Source: Georgfuchsia toluolica
GTDB lineage: Bacteria > Pseudomonadota > Gammaproteobacteria > Burkholderiales > Rhodocyclaceae
Length of the DNA stretch: 64,000 nucleotides
Assembly (NCBI RefSeq): GCF_907163265.1
Contig: NZ_CAJQUM010000001.1
Location: 2,232,001-2,296,000, forward strand
Direction: 5' to 3'
Shown piece after piece: positions 50,183 through 60,544 of this stretch; position 1 is the first letter of the stretch; each line of letters begins with the position of its first letter. Under the pieces are notes generated by a model, which searched no databases, was not told the DNA's origin, and saw only the letters and a program-made list of their open reading frames with translations. Made by a program: the position numbers and the translations under genes.

Positions 50183-51016
50183 TCAGCCACTACGGCCGAG
50201 AATGACTTCGAGCACGAAACGGCTGCCCACATACGCCAGCAAGAGTACGGCAAAGCCGGTCAGCGTCCAGCGCAACGCGACGCGCCCGCGCCAGCCGCGC
50301 AAATGCCGGCCAAACAGGAGTCCGGCAAAAATCAGCCAGGACAGGATGCCGAATACGGTTTTGTGGTTAAAGGTAATCGGTTTGCCAAACAAGGTATCGG
50401 AGAATGCGATACCCGAAATCAGGGTTAGCGAGAGCAGGGCAAACGCAATATGGATCACCCGGAACAGCAGGGCTTCCATGGACAGCAAAGGCGGCAGACC
50501 GGAGAGCAGGGGCGAGAGCCGGCCGCGATGCAGATTTTTTTCCACGGCCGACATCAGCAGCGCATGCAGGGCGGCCAGCGTGAACAGGCTGTAGGCCAGC
50601 ATGGCGATGAGGAAGTGCAAGCGAAAAATCGTGGAGCCGGCATTGACGAGTACATGATGCTCGGGTACCAGGCTCGGCAACAATGCGGCCACCGCGGCGG
50701 CGGGAAGGCCGATGATCAGCAATCCCTCCATGCGCGTATAGAAGCTCTCGATCCAGTAAAGCGCAATGGCCAGCCAGAGCATGAAGGAAAGCGCAATAGC
50801 GTAGCCGAAGTGCATCACGTCGCCGTCAATGATGTCATAGCGCAGCGTGATGCCATGAATGACGAGCGCCGCCAGCAGCAGAGTCTGTTCAAGCCCCCCC
50901 AATCCATTCGCGACGGAGCGGGAGGCCTGCGGGCCGTGCCAGCGGGTTTGCCACAAGCGGGCCGACAATGCGGCATAGAGGAATGCCGCCAAGAGTTGCA
51001 TTAAAATTCCGGACAT
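50183..51016 (-). CDS. CcsA/YpjD-like cytochrome c assembly membrane protein
   Basis: 277 residues with eight membrane helices. Haem-lyase family features: histidines in FRLHFLIAMLAYSLF and NHKTVFGILSWLIFAGLL, and the FGKPITFNHKT segment. Located divergently beside ffh, as in many proteobacteria (ypjD-ffh). The true role of YpjD is unclear; it lacks the tryptophan-rich WWD motif of full CcmC/CcsA proteins, as far as I can see. Confidence 0.82.
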   Translation of the reverse strand: MSGILMQLLAAFLYAALSARLWQTRWHGPQASRSVANGLGGLEQTLLLAALVIHGITLRYDIIDGDVMHFGYAIALSFMLWLAIALYWIESFYTRMEGLLIIGLPAAAVAALLPSLVPEHHVLVNAGSTIFRLHFLIAMLAYSLFTLAALHALLMSAVEKNLHRGRLSPLLSGLPPLLSMEALLFRVIHIAFALLSLTLISGIAFSDTLFGKPITFNHKTVFGILSWLIFAGLLFGRHLRGWRGRVALRWTLTGFAVLLLAYVGSRFVLEVILGRSG

Positions 51017-51077
51017 GGACGAAGTTTAACGCAACCCCGCCATATCCTCACGTCCACCTCATTTCGGCACACCACTC

Positions 51078-52433
51078 ATGCTCGACAATCTTACCCAGCG
51101 CCTCGGCAAAGTCGTCAAAACCCTGCGCGGCCAGGCCCGGCTTTCCGAAGACAATATTACCGACATGCTGCGCGAAGTGCGCATGGCGCTGCTGGAGGCC
51201 GACGTCGCGCTGCCGGTGGTCAAGGACTTCATCGCCGGGGTAAAGGAAAAAGCAGTCGGTCAGGAAGTCATCGGCTCGCTTACGCCGGGCCAGGCCCTGG
51301 TCGGCGTGGTGCATCGCGAATTGACCGAATTGATGGGCGGCCAGTCGGTCGGGCTCAATTTCGCCACGCAGCCGCCCGCGATCATGCTCATGGCCGGCCT
51401 GCAAGGCGCGGGCAAGACCACCACCACGGCCAAGCTCGGCAAGTGGCTCAAGGAACGGCAAAAGAAAAAAGTGCTGACGGTGAGTTGCGACGTCTATCGT
51501 CCCGCCGCCATCGAACAGCTGAAGACCGTCGCCGCGCAGGCTGGCATCGATTTCTTTCCATCCACGGGCGAGCAGAAACCGTCCGCCATTGCCGCTGCCG
51601 CGCTCGATTACGCGAAGAAGCATTACTACGATGTGCTCTTCGTCGATACCGCCGGACGGCTGGCGATCGATGCAGTGATGATGGCCGAGATACGCGAACT
51701 GCATGCGCAACTGAAGCCGATCGAAACCCTGTTCGTGGTCGATGCCATGCTCGGCCAGGACGCCGTGAATACGGCCAAGGCCTTCGCCGATGCCCTGCCC
51801 CTGACCGGCGTCATCCTCACCAAGCTCGACGGCGATTCGCGCGGCGGCGCCGCACTGTCGGTGCGCCATGTCACCGGCAAACCGCTCAAGTTCGCCGGCG
51901 TCGGCGAGAAACTCAACGGCCTCGAAGAGTTTCATCCCGAACGCATGGCCTCGCGCATCCTCGGCATGGGCGACATCCTCGGCCTGGTCGAAGATGCGCA
52001 GCGCGGCATCGACCAGGACAAGGCCAAGGATTTCGCAAAGAAGATGAAGTCCGGCAAGGGCTTCGATCTCAATGATTTCAAGGAACAGATCGGGCAGATG
52101 CGCAAGATGGGCGGTGTTGCTTCGCTGCTCGACAAGCTGCCGGCGCAGTTCGCCCAGGCTGCGCAGCAGGCGGGCGGAGCGGTGGAAGACAAATCCATTC
52201 GCCGCATCGAAGGCATCATCAATTCGATGACGCCGACGGAACGCAGCAAGCCCGAACTCATCAAGGCCTCGCGCAAGCGCCGCATCGCCACCGGCGCCGG
52301 AGTGCAGGTACAGGAAGTGAATCGCCTGCTGAATCAGTTCGAACAGACGCAGAAGATGATGAAGCAGTTCTCCAAGGGTGGCATGGCGAAGATGATGCGA
52401 GGCATGAAGGGGATGATGCCGGGGATGCGGTGA
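51078..52433 (+). CDS. ffh: Signal recognition particle protein Ffh
   Basis: 451 residues: N domain, G domain with P-loop LQGAGKTT, DTAGRL, TKLDGD, and a Met-rich M domain (residues 300 on, ending MMRGMKGMMPGMR) that binds signal sequences and 4.5S RNA. It targets membrane proteins, such as the many helices encoded in this window, to the translocon. The 4.5S RNA gene is not here. Confidence 0.97.
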   Translation: MLDNLTQRLGKVVKTLRGQARLSEDNITDMLREVRMALLEADVALPVVKDFIAGVKEKAVGQEVIGSLTPGQALVGVVHRELTELMGGQSVGLNFATQPPAIMLMAGLQGAGKTTTTAKLGKWLKERQKKKVLTVSCDVYRPAAIEQLKTVAAQAGIDFFPSTGEQKPSAIAAAALDYAKKHYYDVLFVDTAGRLAIDAVMMAEIRELHAQLKPIETLFVVDAMLGQDAVNTAKAFADALPLTGVILTKLDGDSRGGAALSVRHVTGKPLKFAGVGEKLNGLEEFHPERMASRILGMGDILGLVEDAQRGIDQDKAKDFAKKMKSGKGFDLNDFKEQIGQMRKMGGVASLLDKLPAQFAQAAQQAGGAVEDKSIRRIEGIINSMTPTERSKPELIKASRKRRIATGAGVQVQEVNRLLNQFEQTQKMMKQFSKGGMAKMMRGMKGMMPGMR

Positions 52434-53302
52434 ATGCCATGCACATCCTGAGCAAAGCCGCCCTGCATGTCCTGCAACACCCCTTCGCCTTTGTCTGGCA
52501 AGTCGTCAAGAGCTTCGGCAGGAACCAGGGCTTGCTGCTGGCGGGCGCCGTTGCCTATTACGCGCTGCTGTCGCTGGTGCCGCTGCTGATTCTTGCCGTT
52601 ATCACGCTTTCGCAATTTGTGGCCCCGGCGGAATTGCTCGGGGCGATGGGGCACTACCTGGAGTGGCTGGTGCCCAGCCAGTCGGCGTCGCTGCTGCTCG
52701 ATGTTTCCAGTTTCCTGGACAAGGGTACCGGCATCGGCGCGGTGCTGCTGGTGACGATGCTGTTCTTCAGCTCCCTCGCCTTCTCGGCGCTGGAACAATC
52801 GATGGCCGTCATTTTTGTCCACCGTAAGGAAGTGCATCAACGTCACGCCTTCGTCTCCGCCGTGCTGCCCTATTGCTTCGTGCTCGCGCTGGGCATATCG
52901 CTGTTGGCCGTCACACTTGTTTTCATCGCATTGCAGACTCTGGCCCAGGAAGCGATTCATTTCATGGGCCGGGACTGGTCCCTGAGCGGCCTCTCGGGCT
53001 TGATGCTGTATCTGCTGGGCCTCTGCGCGGAGACGCTGATTTTCAGCGCCATCTATCTCGCCATGCCGGTCGGTCGCACCCGCTTCAGCCATGCCCTGAT
53101 CGGCGGCATTACGGCTACCGCAATTTGGGAAATGATCCGCCACCTGTTCATCTGGTATTTGGGCCATCTGTCGAAGGTGAGCATCGTCTACGGCTCGCTG
53201 ACCACGGCGGTGATCGCGCTGTTCAGCATGGAAATTGCAGCGATGCTGTTGCTGTTCGGGGCGCAGGTGATCGCGGAATATGAACTGCTGGGGCGGGAAT
53301 GA
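52430..53302 (+). CDS. YihY/BrkB family membrane protein
   Basis: 290 residues with six membrane helices. Family features: LLAGAVAYYALLSLVPLLILAV near the N-terminus and KVSIVYGSLTTAVIALFSMEIAAMLLLFGAQ near the end. Once annotated as ribonuclease BN, which is wrong; the role is unknown. GTG 52430 overlaps the ffh stop (GTGA) and is used here; ATG 52439 is an alternative. Confidence 0.85.
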   Translation: MNAMHILSKAALHVLQHPFAFVWQVVKSFGRNQGLLLAGAVAYYALLSLVPLLILAVITLSQFVAPAELLGAMGHYLEWLVPSQSASLLLDVSSFLDKGTGIGAVLLVTMLFFSSLAFSALEQSMAVIFVHRKEVHQRHAFVSAVLPYCFVLALGISLLAVTLVFIALQTLAQEAIHFMGRDWSLSGLSGLMLYLLGLCAETLIFSAIYLAMPVGRTRFSHALIGGITATAIWEMIRHLFIWYLGHLSKVSIVYGSLTTAVIALFSMEIAAMLLLFGAQVIAEYELLGRE

Positions 53303-53609
53303 GTATTTGTTGTGCGTAGAAAAATCTATCGGGTTCGGTGGGGTGAACTCGCGCAGGGTTGCCAGTGATCGGTGGTTATTTGGCCGAAGGTGACTGCATT
53401 TGGTTCGGCGATACTTCTGCAAATGACTGCTTTCTGAACGTACTGCCGAATGCATACAATCGGCCACGAAGAGTCGTTCGGAGGGCGAGAAACCATGGTC
53501 CGAACAGTCCGCAATGAGCGGGGTAAAATGACCGCGCAACCACGTAGTGAAGATAGCTTGAGTTTGAATACAATAATCAGAATTATCAAAACAAAACTTC
53601 AGGGGGATC
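53303..53609. other. 307-base gap before fadL
   Basis: No gene supported. Short open frames on both strands lack ribosome sites and family motifs. The part from 53330 to 53500 has irregular CGGCCA-AGAGTCGTTCGG-like strings that look like decayed non-coding repeats. A TACAAT at 53569-53574 may be a -10 for fadL, but without a good -35. Confidence 0.4.
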
Positions 53610-54896
53610 ATGTCCATGAAATTCTCATTTCTAATTAGCAGCCGCATTCTGGTCACCATGCTGCTCTCTTTCTTGTTCTTCCCAACTGTCACCCATGCCA
53701 CCAACGGCTATTTGTCTAATGGCTATGGCATGAAGTCACAGGGGCTTGCCGGCGTTGGCGTCGCGTTGCCCCAGGATGCGCTGGCCGCCGGCAACAATCC
53801 TGCCGGCACGGCATTGGTGGGCGATCGGATCGACTTCGGCCTGTCCTGGTTCATGCCCGAGCGCGGTACCACTATCACCGGCAGTTCTGTCCCGGGCGCC
53901 TCGGGCAGCTATGACGGTAATTATAAAAAGAGCTTTTTTATCCCCGAATTCGGTTATACGAAACAGCTATCTAATGCCACTAGCATCGGTGTTGCCGTTT
54001 TTGGCAACGGTGGCTTGAATATCGATTACCCACGCAATCCCTTCGCCGCATACGGTTCGAAAGGAAGTGCCAGCACCGACTTTGTGCAGTTATCGCTTTC
54101 GCCTTCCGTAGCCTGGAAACCCAGCGAACAGCATGCACTCGGCGCCGCAGTGAATTTCATCTACCAGCGCTTTACAGCCAATGGACTCAGCGCCTTTGAC
54201 AACCCTGGCACCAGCGCCTATCCAGGCAGCGTCACCAACCGTGGCGCGGATAGCTCCACTGGCTGGGGCCTGCGCCTGGGCTGGATCGGCCAGATCACGC
54301 CGGCGCTGAGTCTGGGCGCCACCTGGGTGTCAAAGGTCAGCGCCACCAAGTTCGACAAGTACAAGGGATTGTTAGCTGATGCCGGCAGCTTCGATGTTCC
54401 CGAGAACTATGGCATTGGCATCGCCTACAAGATCACACCCGCCCTGACACTGGTGGCAGATGTCCAGGAAATCAGGTACAGCGGCGTGCGCTCCCTGGCC
54501 AATCCACTGTCCAACCTGACCGTGCAGGGCAATCTACTCGGTTCGCCCAACGGGGGCGGCTTTGGCTGGAAGGACATCACCGTGGTCAAGTTCGGCGCCA
54601 GCTACGAGTACAGCAAGAATTTGACCTTGCGTGGCGGATACAGCTGCAAAGGCAATCCGATTCCCTCCGACCAAAACTTCTTCAACATTGCGGCGCCTGC
54701 GGTAGTTAAGGATCACCTGACTTTCGGCAGCACCTGGAAAACCAGCAGTGGCGCGGAACTCAGCGTGGCCTATGTGCACGCGCCGAAGAACACAACGAAT
54801 GGCAGGGGCTCGATCCCGGCAGCGCTTGGCGGCGGCGATGTGAAAAGTTTTCTTGAGGAAGATATTCTTGGCGTGGCCTATGGCTGGAAACTGTAA
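53610..54896 (+). CDS. fadL: FadL/OmpP1/TodX outer-membrane transporter
   Basis: 428 residues with signal peptide (PTVTHA). The mature start TNGYLSNGYGMKSQGLAGVGVALPQDALAAGNNPAG is the plug (hatch) region of FadL proteins, and alternating strands ending in aromatic residues (VAYGWKL) indicate a 14-strand barrel. FadL proteins take up long-chain fatty acids or aromatic hydrocarbons. GGGGG lies just before the ATG. A second ATG at 53616 is possible. A hairpin at 54985-55004 (TGCCGGG/CCCGGCA) follows the gene without a T tract. Confidence 0.92.
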   Translation: MSMKFSFLISSRILVTMLLSFLFFPTVTHATNGYLSNGYGMKSQGLAGVGVALPQDALAAGNNPAGTALVGDRIDFGLSWFMPERGTTITGSSVPGASGSYDGNYKKSFFIPEFGYTKQLSNATSIGVAVFGNGGLNIDYPRNPFAAYGSKGSASTDFVQLSLSPSVAWKPSEQHALGAAVNFIYQRFTANGLSAFDNPGTSAYPGSVTNRGADSSTGWGLRLGWIGQITPALSLGATWVSKVSATKFDKYKGLLADAGSFDVPENYGIGIAYKITPALTLVADVQEIRYSGVRSLANPLSNLTVQGNLLGSPNGGGFGWKDITVVKFGASYEYSKNLTLRGGYSCKGNPIPSDQNFFNIAAPAVVKDHLTFGSTWKTSSGAELSVAYVHAPKNTTNGRGSIPAALGGGDVKSFLEEDILGVAYGWKL

Positions 54897-55035
54897 GCAA
54901 TCCTTGGATACAAGCGGGCTTCGCCACAAAGCGGCGAAGTACTGTGGCGGGTGCAGTGGCTTATTACAGCTGTTGTTTTGAGAATGCCGGGACTCACCCC
55001 GGCAACCTCAAATCGAGCAGGAATGCTGTATGTAT

Positions 55036-55059
55036 TTCGACAGGCTTAACGCGAACGGG
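55036..55059. repeat. Half copy of the TTCGACAGGCTTAACGCGAACGG repeat
   Basis: TTCGACAGG followed by CGAACGG is the complement of the element seen split at 28602-28650. It sits just before the trpB2 stop, between converging genes. Confidence 0.45.
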
Positions 55060-55067
55060 TGTGCCAA

Positions 55068-56432
55068 TCACCCCACCTTAGGCAGATGCGCCAGCGAAGC
55101 GGCGATGGCTTCCTTCGGGTAGTCGTAGTCTTCGAGCTTGCCCGCCAGATAGCGGTCGTAGGAGGCCATGTCGAAGTGGCCGTGGCCGGTGAGGTTGAGC
55201 AGGATCACCTTGGGTTCGCCCGTGGCCTTGCAGCGCAGGGCTTCGTCGATGGCGGCGCGAATGGCGTGGCAGGATTCGGGGGCGGGGATGATGCCTTCGG
55301 CGCGGGCGAACTGGATGCCGGCTTCGAAGGTGGCGACCTGCGGTACCGCCATAGCCTCGATGATGCCTTCATGCAGGAGCTGTGACACCAGCGGTGAATC
55401 GCCGTGGTAGCGCAGACCGCCGGCATGAATGCCGGGCGGCATGAAGTCGTGGCCGAGGGTGTACATCTTCATCAGCGGCGTGTAGCCCGAGGCATCGCCG
55501 AAGTCGTAGGCGTAGGCACCCTTGGTCAAGGTCGGACAGGAGGTCGGTTCCACCGCGACGCAGCGCAGGTTCGCGGCGCGTTTGTCCCCAGCCGCCTTGT
55601 CGGCGAGGAAGGGGAAGGCGATGCCGCCGAAGCTGGAACCGCCGCCGCAGGGGCCATAGATGACGTCCGGATAAAGGCCGACCTTGTCGAACTGCTTCTT
55701 GGCTTCGAGGCCAATCACGGTCTGGTGCAACAGCACATGGTTGAGCACCGAGCCGAGCGTGTAGCAGGTGTCGGAACTGGCGGCGGCCTCTTCGACGGCC
55801 TCGGAAATGGCGATGCCGAGCGAACCCTCGCTATTGGGATCCTTGGCCAGCGCGTCGCGGCCGGCCTGGGTCAGCGTGGTGGGACTGGCAAAGACATCGG
55901 CGCCCCAGGTCTGCATCATCGAGCGGCGGTAGGGTTTCTGCTCGTAGCTCACCTTGACCATGAAGATGCGCACCGGCAAGCCGAACATCTGCCCGGCGAA
56001 GGCGATGGAACAACCCCATTGGCCGGCGCCGGTTTCAGTAGTCAGCTTTTTGGTGCCGGCGATCTTGTTGAAATAGGCCTGCGGCACAGCAGAGTTGGGC
56101 TTGTGCGAGCCAGCAGGCGAAACACCTTCGTACTTGTAGAAAATTTTTGCCGGGGTGCCCAGCATTTGTTCCAGCCGCAGCGCCCGGCACAGCGGCGAAG
56201 GACGCCACAACGCATAGATCTGCCGCACTTCCTCGGGGATCGTAATCCAGCGCTCAGCCGACATTTCCTGCTCCAGCAGCGGCATGGGGAAGATCGCGCC
56301 CATCTGCTCCGGCGTTGCCGGCTGCCTGTCCGGCCCCAGCGGCGGCGAAGGCGGGCTGCGCAAATCCGCGGCCACGTTATACCAGTGGGTGGGGATTTCG
56401 TTCTGTTCGAGAGTAATGCGAAGAGTTTGCAT
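55068..56432 (-). CDS. TrpB2-type tryptophan synthase beta subunit
   Basis: 454 residues, longer than ordinary TrpB (about 400) because of the extended N-terminus that marks TrpB2. The PLP lysine is Lys111 in GSHKPNSA, and the phosphate-binding GPCGGGSSF and ETGAGQWG are present. TrpB2 makes tryptophan from serine and indole and typically does not need TrpA. No trpA lies nearby, so it probably salvages indole or acts in another route. The GGAAAG before the ATG is a fair ribosome site. Confidence 0.9.
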   Translation of the reverse strand: MQTLRITLEQNEIPTHWYNVAADLRSPPSPPLGPDRQPATPEQMGAIFPMPLLEQEMSAERWITIPEEVRQIYALWRPSPLCRALRLEQMLGTPAKIFYKYEGVSPAGSHKPNSAVPQAYFNKIAGTKKLTTETGAGQWGCSIAFAGQMFGLPVRIFMVKVSYEQKPYRRSMMQTWGADVFASPTTLTQAGRDALAKDPNSEGSLGIAISEAVEEAAASSDTCYTLGSVLNHVLLHQTVIGLEAKKQFDKVGLYPDVIYGPCGGGSSFGGIAFPFLADKAAGDKRAANLRCVAVEPTSCPTLTKGAYAYDFGDASGYTPLMKMYTLGHDFMPPGIHAGGLRYHGDSPLVSQLLHEGIIEAMAVPQVATFEAGIQFARAEGIIPAPESCHAIRAAIDEALRCKATGEPKVILLNLTGHGHFDMASYDRYLAGKLEDYDYPKEAIAASLAHLPKVG

Positions 56433-56482
56433 GTTGTGTCTTTCCGGTCAGTTCATACGGGCAAGGGCATAACGCTACCAGA

Positions 56483-57076
56483 TCAATGCGGCAGTGCGGG
56501 CCAGGCCCACTGCTTTTCCCACGCTGCACGCACCATGTTCGGATATTCAGGCTGGCCGAGGCTGCCGTTGTAGCGGCCGAGGGCACGGTAGAGATCGCCT
56601 TGTTCGATGTCGAGGTAGTGGCGCAGGATGGTACAACCGTAGCGCAGGTTGATGCGCATGTGGAACAGATCCTGGCCCTTGCTACCGATAAGCTTGGTCC
56701 AGAACGGCATCACCTGCATGTAGCCGCGGGCACCCGCGCCCGAGACGGCGTATTTGCGGAATCCGCTTTCCACCTGGATCAGGCCCAGCACCAGTTGCGG
56801 ATCGAGACCGGCGCGCTGGGCTTCGTAATAAACGGTCTTGAGGAATTCAAGGCGCGCGATGCGATCCGGCATGCGCTTTGTAAGACGCTTCGACATCTCG
56901 GTGAGCCAGTTCACCTTTTCCACGACGCTTGGGAATTTTGGCTCGGGCGAGGCCATGTCGGACACTGCTTCATGCAATGCGGCCTGTACGCTGGCGGCAA
57001 GGGGTTCGTATTGCTGCGCGCCGGCATGGGCGAACTGCGCCCATGCCAGCAGCGCAAAAGCCAGTATCAGCCGCAC
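56483..57076 (-). CDS. Lytic transglycosylase (SLT domain)
   Basis: 197 residues with signal peptide (AQFAHA). SLT fold: catalytic Glu in [29 protein letters not shown], then [11 protein letters not shown]. It cuts peptidoglycan to give anhydromuropeptides. GTG start at 57076, overlapping the proS stop by ten bases, so both genes share one transcript, a usual pair in betaproteobacteria. Confidence 0.9.
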   Translation of the reverse strand: MRLILAFALLAWAQFAHAGAQQYEPLAASVQAALHEAVSDMASPEPKFPSVVEKVNWLTEMSKRLTKRMPDRIARLEFLKTVYYEAQRAGLDPQLVLGLIQVESGFRKYAVSGAGARGYMQVMPFWTKLIGSKGQDLFHMRINLRYGCTILRHYLDIEQGDLYRALGRYNGSLGQPEYPNMVRAAWEKQWAWPALPH

Positions 57077-58773
57077 AGACTTTGTTTGAGAAATGACAGC
57101 ACTTCGCCGGCAGGCAGCATCTGGGCTTCGGCATCAGAGCGGCCCTTGTATTCGAGCTTGCCTTCCTTCAAGCCGCGCTCGCCGACCACGACGCGATGCG
57201 GTATGCCGATCAGTTCCCAATCGGCGAACATCGAGCCGGGGCGCTCGTCGCGGTCGTCGAGGATGGCGTCGATGCCTGCTGCAAGAAGATCGGCGAGCAG
57301 GCCGTCGGCGGCCTTGCGCACGGCCTCGCTCTTGGCATAACCCATTGGCACGATGACGACTTCAAACGGTGCAATGGCGGCAGGGAAAATAATGCCGCGT
57401 TCGTCGTTGCCCTGCTCGATCGCCGCGCCAACAATGCGCGAAACGCCGATGCCGTAGCAGCCCATCTCCATCACTTGTTCCTTGCCCTGCTCGTCGGTGA
57501 ACTGGCATTTCAGCGCCTCCGCGTACTTGGTGCGCAGCTGGAAGATGTGCCCGACTTCGATGCCGCGACAGATGTCGAGCGCGCCCTTGCCGTCGGGTGA
57601 GGGATCGCCGGCGACGATGTTGCGCAGGTCGGCGACTTGCGCAGGCTCAGGAAGGTCGCGGCCGAAGTTGACGCCGGTTAGATGAAATCCGGCTTCATTC
57701 GCGCCACAGACGAAATCGCTCATTGTGGTAACGGTGCGGTCGGCGAATACGGCGATCTTGTTCCCAGCCACCGGGCCGATGTAGCCGGGTTTGCAGCCGA
57801 GCGCGGCGACAATTTCCTCGTCGCGCGCAAAACGGAATTCGCCGATCACTTTTTGTGTTTTCACTTCGTTGAGGTCGTGGTCGCCGCGCAGCAGCAGCAG
57901 GCCGAAGCCGCCTTCTGCGCGCATCACGGCGACGGCCTTGACCATTTTTTGCAGCGGGACGCCGAGGAATGCCGCGACGTCTTCGCACTTGGTCTTGCCC
58001 GGCGTTGCCACCTTTTGCATCGTCTGTGTTGCTACCGCACGCGGTGTTGTTGGCGCGAGTGCTTCGGCCAGTTCTACATTCGCCGCGTAATCCGAGGCGG
58101 AGCAATAGGCAATGGCATCCTCGCCCGAATCGGCCAGCACATGAAACTCGTGCGAGCCGGTACCGCCAATGGAACCGGTGTCCGCGGCGACGGCGCGGAA
58201 TTTCAGCCCGAGACGCGTGAAGATACGCGTGTAGGTCTCATGCATGTTGCGGTATTCGCGTTCCAGATCCGCGTAGGAAGCGTGGAAGGAATAACCGTCC
58301 TTCATCAGGAACTCACGCCCGCGCATGACGCCGAAACGGGGCCGGATTTCGTCGCGGAACTTGGTCTGGATCTGGTAGAAGTGCCGCGGCAGTTGCTTGT
58401 AGCTTTTCACTTCGCGCCGCACTACATCGGTAATAACTTCCTCATGAGTGGGACCGATGACGAAATCGCGCTGGTGCCGATCCTTGAAGCGCAACAGTTC
58501 GGGGCCGTATTTCGGCCCGCGCCCCGATTCTTCCCACAACTCGAAGGGCTGTACCGCCGGCATCAGCAATTCGATGGCGCCGGCACGGTTCATTTCCTCG
58601 CGCACGATGGCTTCGACCTTGCGCAGCACACGCAGCCCCATCGGCATCCAGGTGTAGATGCCGCCCGCCAGACGGCGGATCAGCCCGGCCCGCATCATCA
58701 GCTTGTGTGAGATGATTTCCGCGTCGGCGGGAGCTTCCTTGAGTGTGGCAATAAAAAACCGTGATGCGCGCAT
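57067..58773 (-). CDS. proS: Prolyl-tRNA synthetase
   Basis: 568 residues, bacterial type with the INS editing domain between class II motifs 2 and 3 (residues 225-380) that removes Ala-tRNA-Pro. Motif 1 region [15 protein letters not shown], motif 2 [21 protein letters not shown] and GCYGIGVSR near motif 3 are present. CAGG is nine bases before ATG 58773. Divergent from rppH. Confidence 0.97.
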   Translation of the reverse strand: MRASRFFIATLKEAPADAEIISHKLMMRAGLIRRLAGGIYTWMPMGLRVLRKVEAIVREEMNRAGAIELLMPAVQPFELWEESGRGPKYGPELLRFKDRHQRDFVIGPTHEEVITDVVRREVKSYKQLPRHFYQIQTKFRDEIRPRFGVMRGREFLMKDGYSFHASYADLEREYRNMHETYTRIFTRLGLKFRAVAADTGSIGGTGSHEFHVLADSGEDAIAYCSASDYAANVELAEALAPTTPRAVATQTMQKVATPGKTKCEDVAAFLGVPLQKMVKAVAVMRAEGGFGLLLLRGDHDLNEVKTQKVIGEFRFARDEEIVAALGCKPGYIGPVAGNKIAVFADRTVTTMSDFVCGANEAGFHLTGVNFGRDLPEPAQVADLRNIVAGDPSPDGKGALDICRGIEVGHIFQLRTKYAEALKCQFTDEQGKEQVMEMGCYGIGVSRIVGAAIEQGNDERGIIFPAAIAPFEVVIVPMGYAKSEAVRKAADGLLADLLAAGIDAILDDRDERPGSMFADWELIGIPHRVVVGERGLKEGKLEYKGRSDAEAQMLPAGEVLSFLKQSLCG

Positions 58774-58881
58774 GATCTGACCTGAAACTAAGAAAGCGCG
58801 ATTTTACTGCGCGGATCGGTCTATCCAGCCGCTGGCAATTGTGAAAGAATCGACTGCAGTGAGTTATTGGAAGATTGCATC

Positions 58882-59409
58882 ATGCTCGATCGTGAAGGCT
58901 ATCGCCCGAACGTCGGCATTGTCTTGGCCAACAGTCTCAACCAGGTTTTCTGGGGGAAGCGTATCCGCGAACACTCCTGGCAGTTTCCGCAGGGAGGCAT
59001 CAAGCGCGGCGAATCGCCCGAGGAGGCGATGTATCGCGAACTTCATGAAGAGGTTGGGCTCAGGCCGGAACATGTCGAGGTTCTGGGCAGGACACGTGAC
59101 TGGTTGCGTTACGACGTACCCAAGCAATGGGTTCGCCGCGAATGGCGCAGCACCTACAAGGGGCAGAAGCAGATATGGTTTCTGTTGCGTCTGGTCGGCC
59201 GCGATACGGATGTATCGCTGCGTGCCAGCGGCCACCCCGAATTCGATGCATGGCGCTGGAACAGCTACTGGGTGCAGCTGGATTCGGTAATTGATTTCAA
59301 ACGCGAGGTCTACGAGAAGGCATTGACCGAACTGGCGCGGCACCTTTTTATCCATCCTGCGGAGCGCCAACCTAAATGGCCAAGCAAGAACGGTGTGCAA
59401 ACTCAATGA
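58882..59409 (+). CDS. rppH: RNA pyrophosphohydrolase RppH
   Basis: 175 residues. [17 protein letters not shown] start, and Nudix box [30 protein letters not shown] and [10 protein letters not shown] are typical of RppH, which removes pyrophosphate from mRNA 5' ends and so starts decay. ATG 58882 is the conserved start. Its stop overlaps the next gene (ATGA). Confidence 0.95.
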   Translation: MLDREGYRPNVGIVLANSLNQVFWGKRIREHSWQFPQGGIKRGESPEEAMYRELHEEVGLRPEHVEVLGRTRDWLRYDVPKQWVRREWRSTYKGQKQIWFLLRLVGRDTDVSLRASGHPEFDAWRWNSYWVQLDSVIDFKREVYEKALTELARHLFIHPAERQPKWPSKNGVQTQ

Positions 59410-59927
59410 TTCGACATCATTTATTGGTTCTCGGCTTTCTGGTTTCGGCTTTCATGGTGGATGCGGCGCTGGCAGATCCAGAAAAGCCCTACGATTTCGA
59501 GGAAAAACCCTGGCAGGAAGCTGCGACGCAAATCCCCGAGTTTCCCGTTGAGCGAAACCTCATTGAGTTCTATGTCGGACCGACAGAGCACAACCGGTTT
59601 TTCGTCGATGGCAGTACCGTCAGCATCGGGACGGATGACATCGTGCGCTATGTGCTGGTAGTGAAAACTGCCGGCGGCGCCAGCAACATCAGTCTCGAAG
59701 GCATGCGTTGCGACACGCTTGAGTTCAAGTTGTTCGCGCTCGGGCGCTCTAATGGGACTTGGAGCAAAGTCGCGAATCCGCTATGGCGGCCGATCGAAAA
59801 CAAGCTGGTGAACCAACATCATGCGGTGTTGAGCCGTGATTTTTTTTGTCCGCCCGGCAATGCGCCGCGTGATGCCGCCGAAGCGCGCGCTGCCCTGCGC
59901 CGCGGCAAGCGTCCTGGAATGCCATGA
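59406..59927 (+). CDS. CNP1-like family exported protein
   Basis: 173 residues with signal peptide (VDAALA). The mature start [22 protein letters not shown] and the central [23 protein letters not shown] fit the CNP1-like family, named from a cryptic neisserial protein, of unknown function. Periplasmic or envelope location is likely. Four-base overlaps on both sides couple it to rppH and coq7. Confidence 0.82.
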   Translation: MIRHHLLVLGFLVSAFMVDAALADPEKPYDFEEKPWQEAATQIPEFPVERNLIEFYVGPTEHNRFFVDGSTVSIGTDDIVRYVLVVKTAGGASNISLEGMRCDTLEFKLFALGRSNGTWSKVANPLWRPIENKLVNQHHAVLSRDFFCPPGNAPRDAAEARAALRRGKRPGMP

Positions 59928-60544
59928 TCGACCATCTGATTATTGAATTCGACAGGGCGTTGCGCACCTTGTTTGTTCCCGCGCCAAGCCGCCGCGACGT
60001 CCCTGGCGCCGCCTTGCCAGAGGCTGATCTGAGCGAGGCCGAAAAGCGCCATGCAGCGGCGCTGATGCGCGTCAATCACTGTGGGGAAATTTGTGCGCAG
60101 GCACTCTATCAGGGCCAAAGTCTGACTTCGCACAATCCGGAAACACGGCGTGCCCTGGCATACGCGGCCTTCGAGGAAACCGAGCACCTTAACTGGACTG
60201 AGCACCGGCTCGCTGAACTGGGTAGCCACAAGAGCTTTCTCAATCCGCTCTGGTATGCGGGCTCGCTGGCAATGGGCGTCATTGCCGGCAAATGCGGCGA
60301 CGAATGGAACCTCGGCTTTCTCGCCGAAACCGAACGTCAGGTCGAGCAGCATCTGCAAAGCCACCTTGGCAGCCTGCCCACACATGACAGGCGCTCGCGA
60401 GAGATCGTCGAACAGATGAAGGTGGATGAAATCGGCCATGCCAGGACGGCCGTCAAACTTGGCGCCAGGGAATTGCCGCCGCCGGTCAAGTGGGCGATGC
60501 GCGCGATATCCGGCGCGATGACGCGCACCACTTACTATTTCTAG
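59924..60544 (+). CDS. coq7: 2-nonaprenyl-3-methyl-6-methoxy-1,4-benzoquinol hydroxylase Coq7
   Basis: 206 residues. Di-iron carboxylate protein with the ligands in MRVNHCGEICAQ, FEETEHLNW, ETERQVEQHL and KVDEIGHA (two E-x2-H motifs). It adds the last hydroxyl in ubiquinone synthesis. With ubiB it is the second ubiquinone gene in the window. Overlaps the OsmC gene tail to tail by four bases. Confidence 0.95.
   Translation: MIDHLIIEFDRALRTLFVPAPSRRDVPGAALPEADLSEAEKRHAAALMRVNHCGEICAQALYQGQSLTSHNPETRRALAYAAFEETEHLNWTEHRLAELGSHKSFLNPLWYAGSLAMGVIAGKCGDEWNLGFLAETERQVEQHLQSHLGSLPTHDRRSREIVEQMKVDEIGHARTAVKLGARELPPPVKWAMRAISGAMTRTTYYF

Noticed and set aside
52334-53704. 456-codon minus-strand frame over the YihY gene
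   Set aside because: Runs antisense to a clear membrane protein and through a non-coding gap; His/Gln-rich composition typical of shadow frames.
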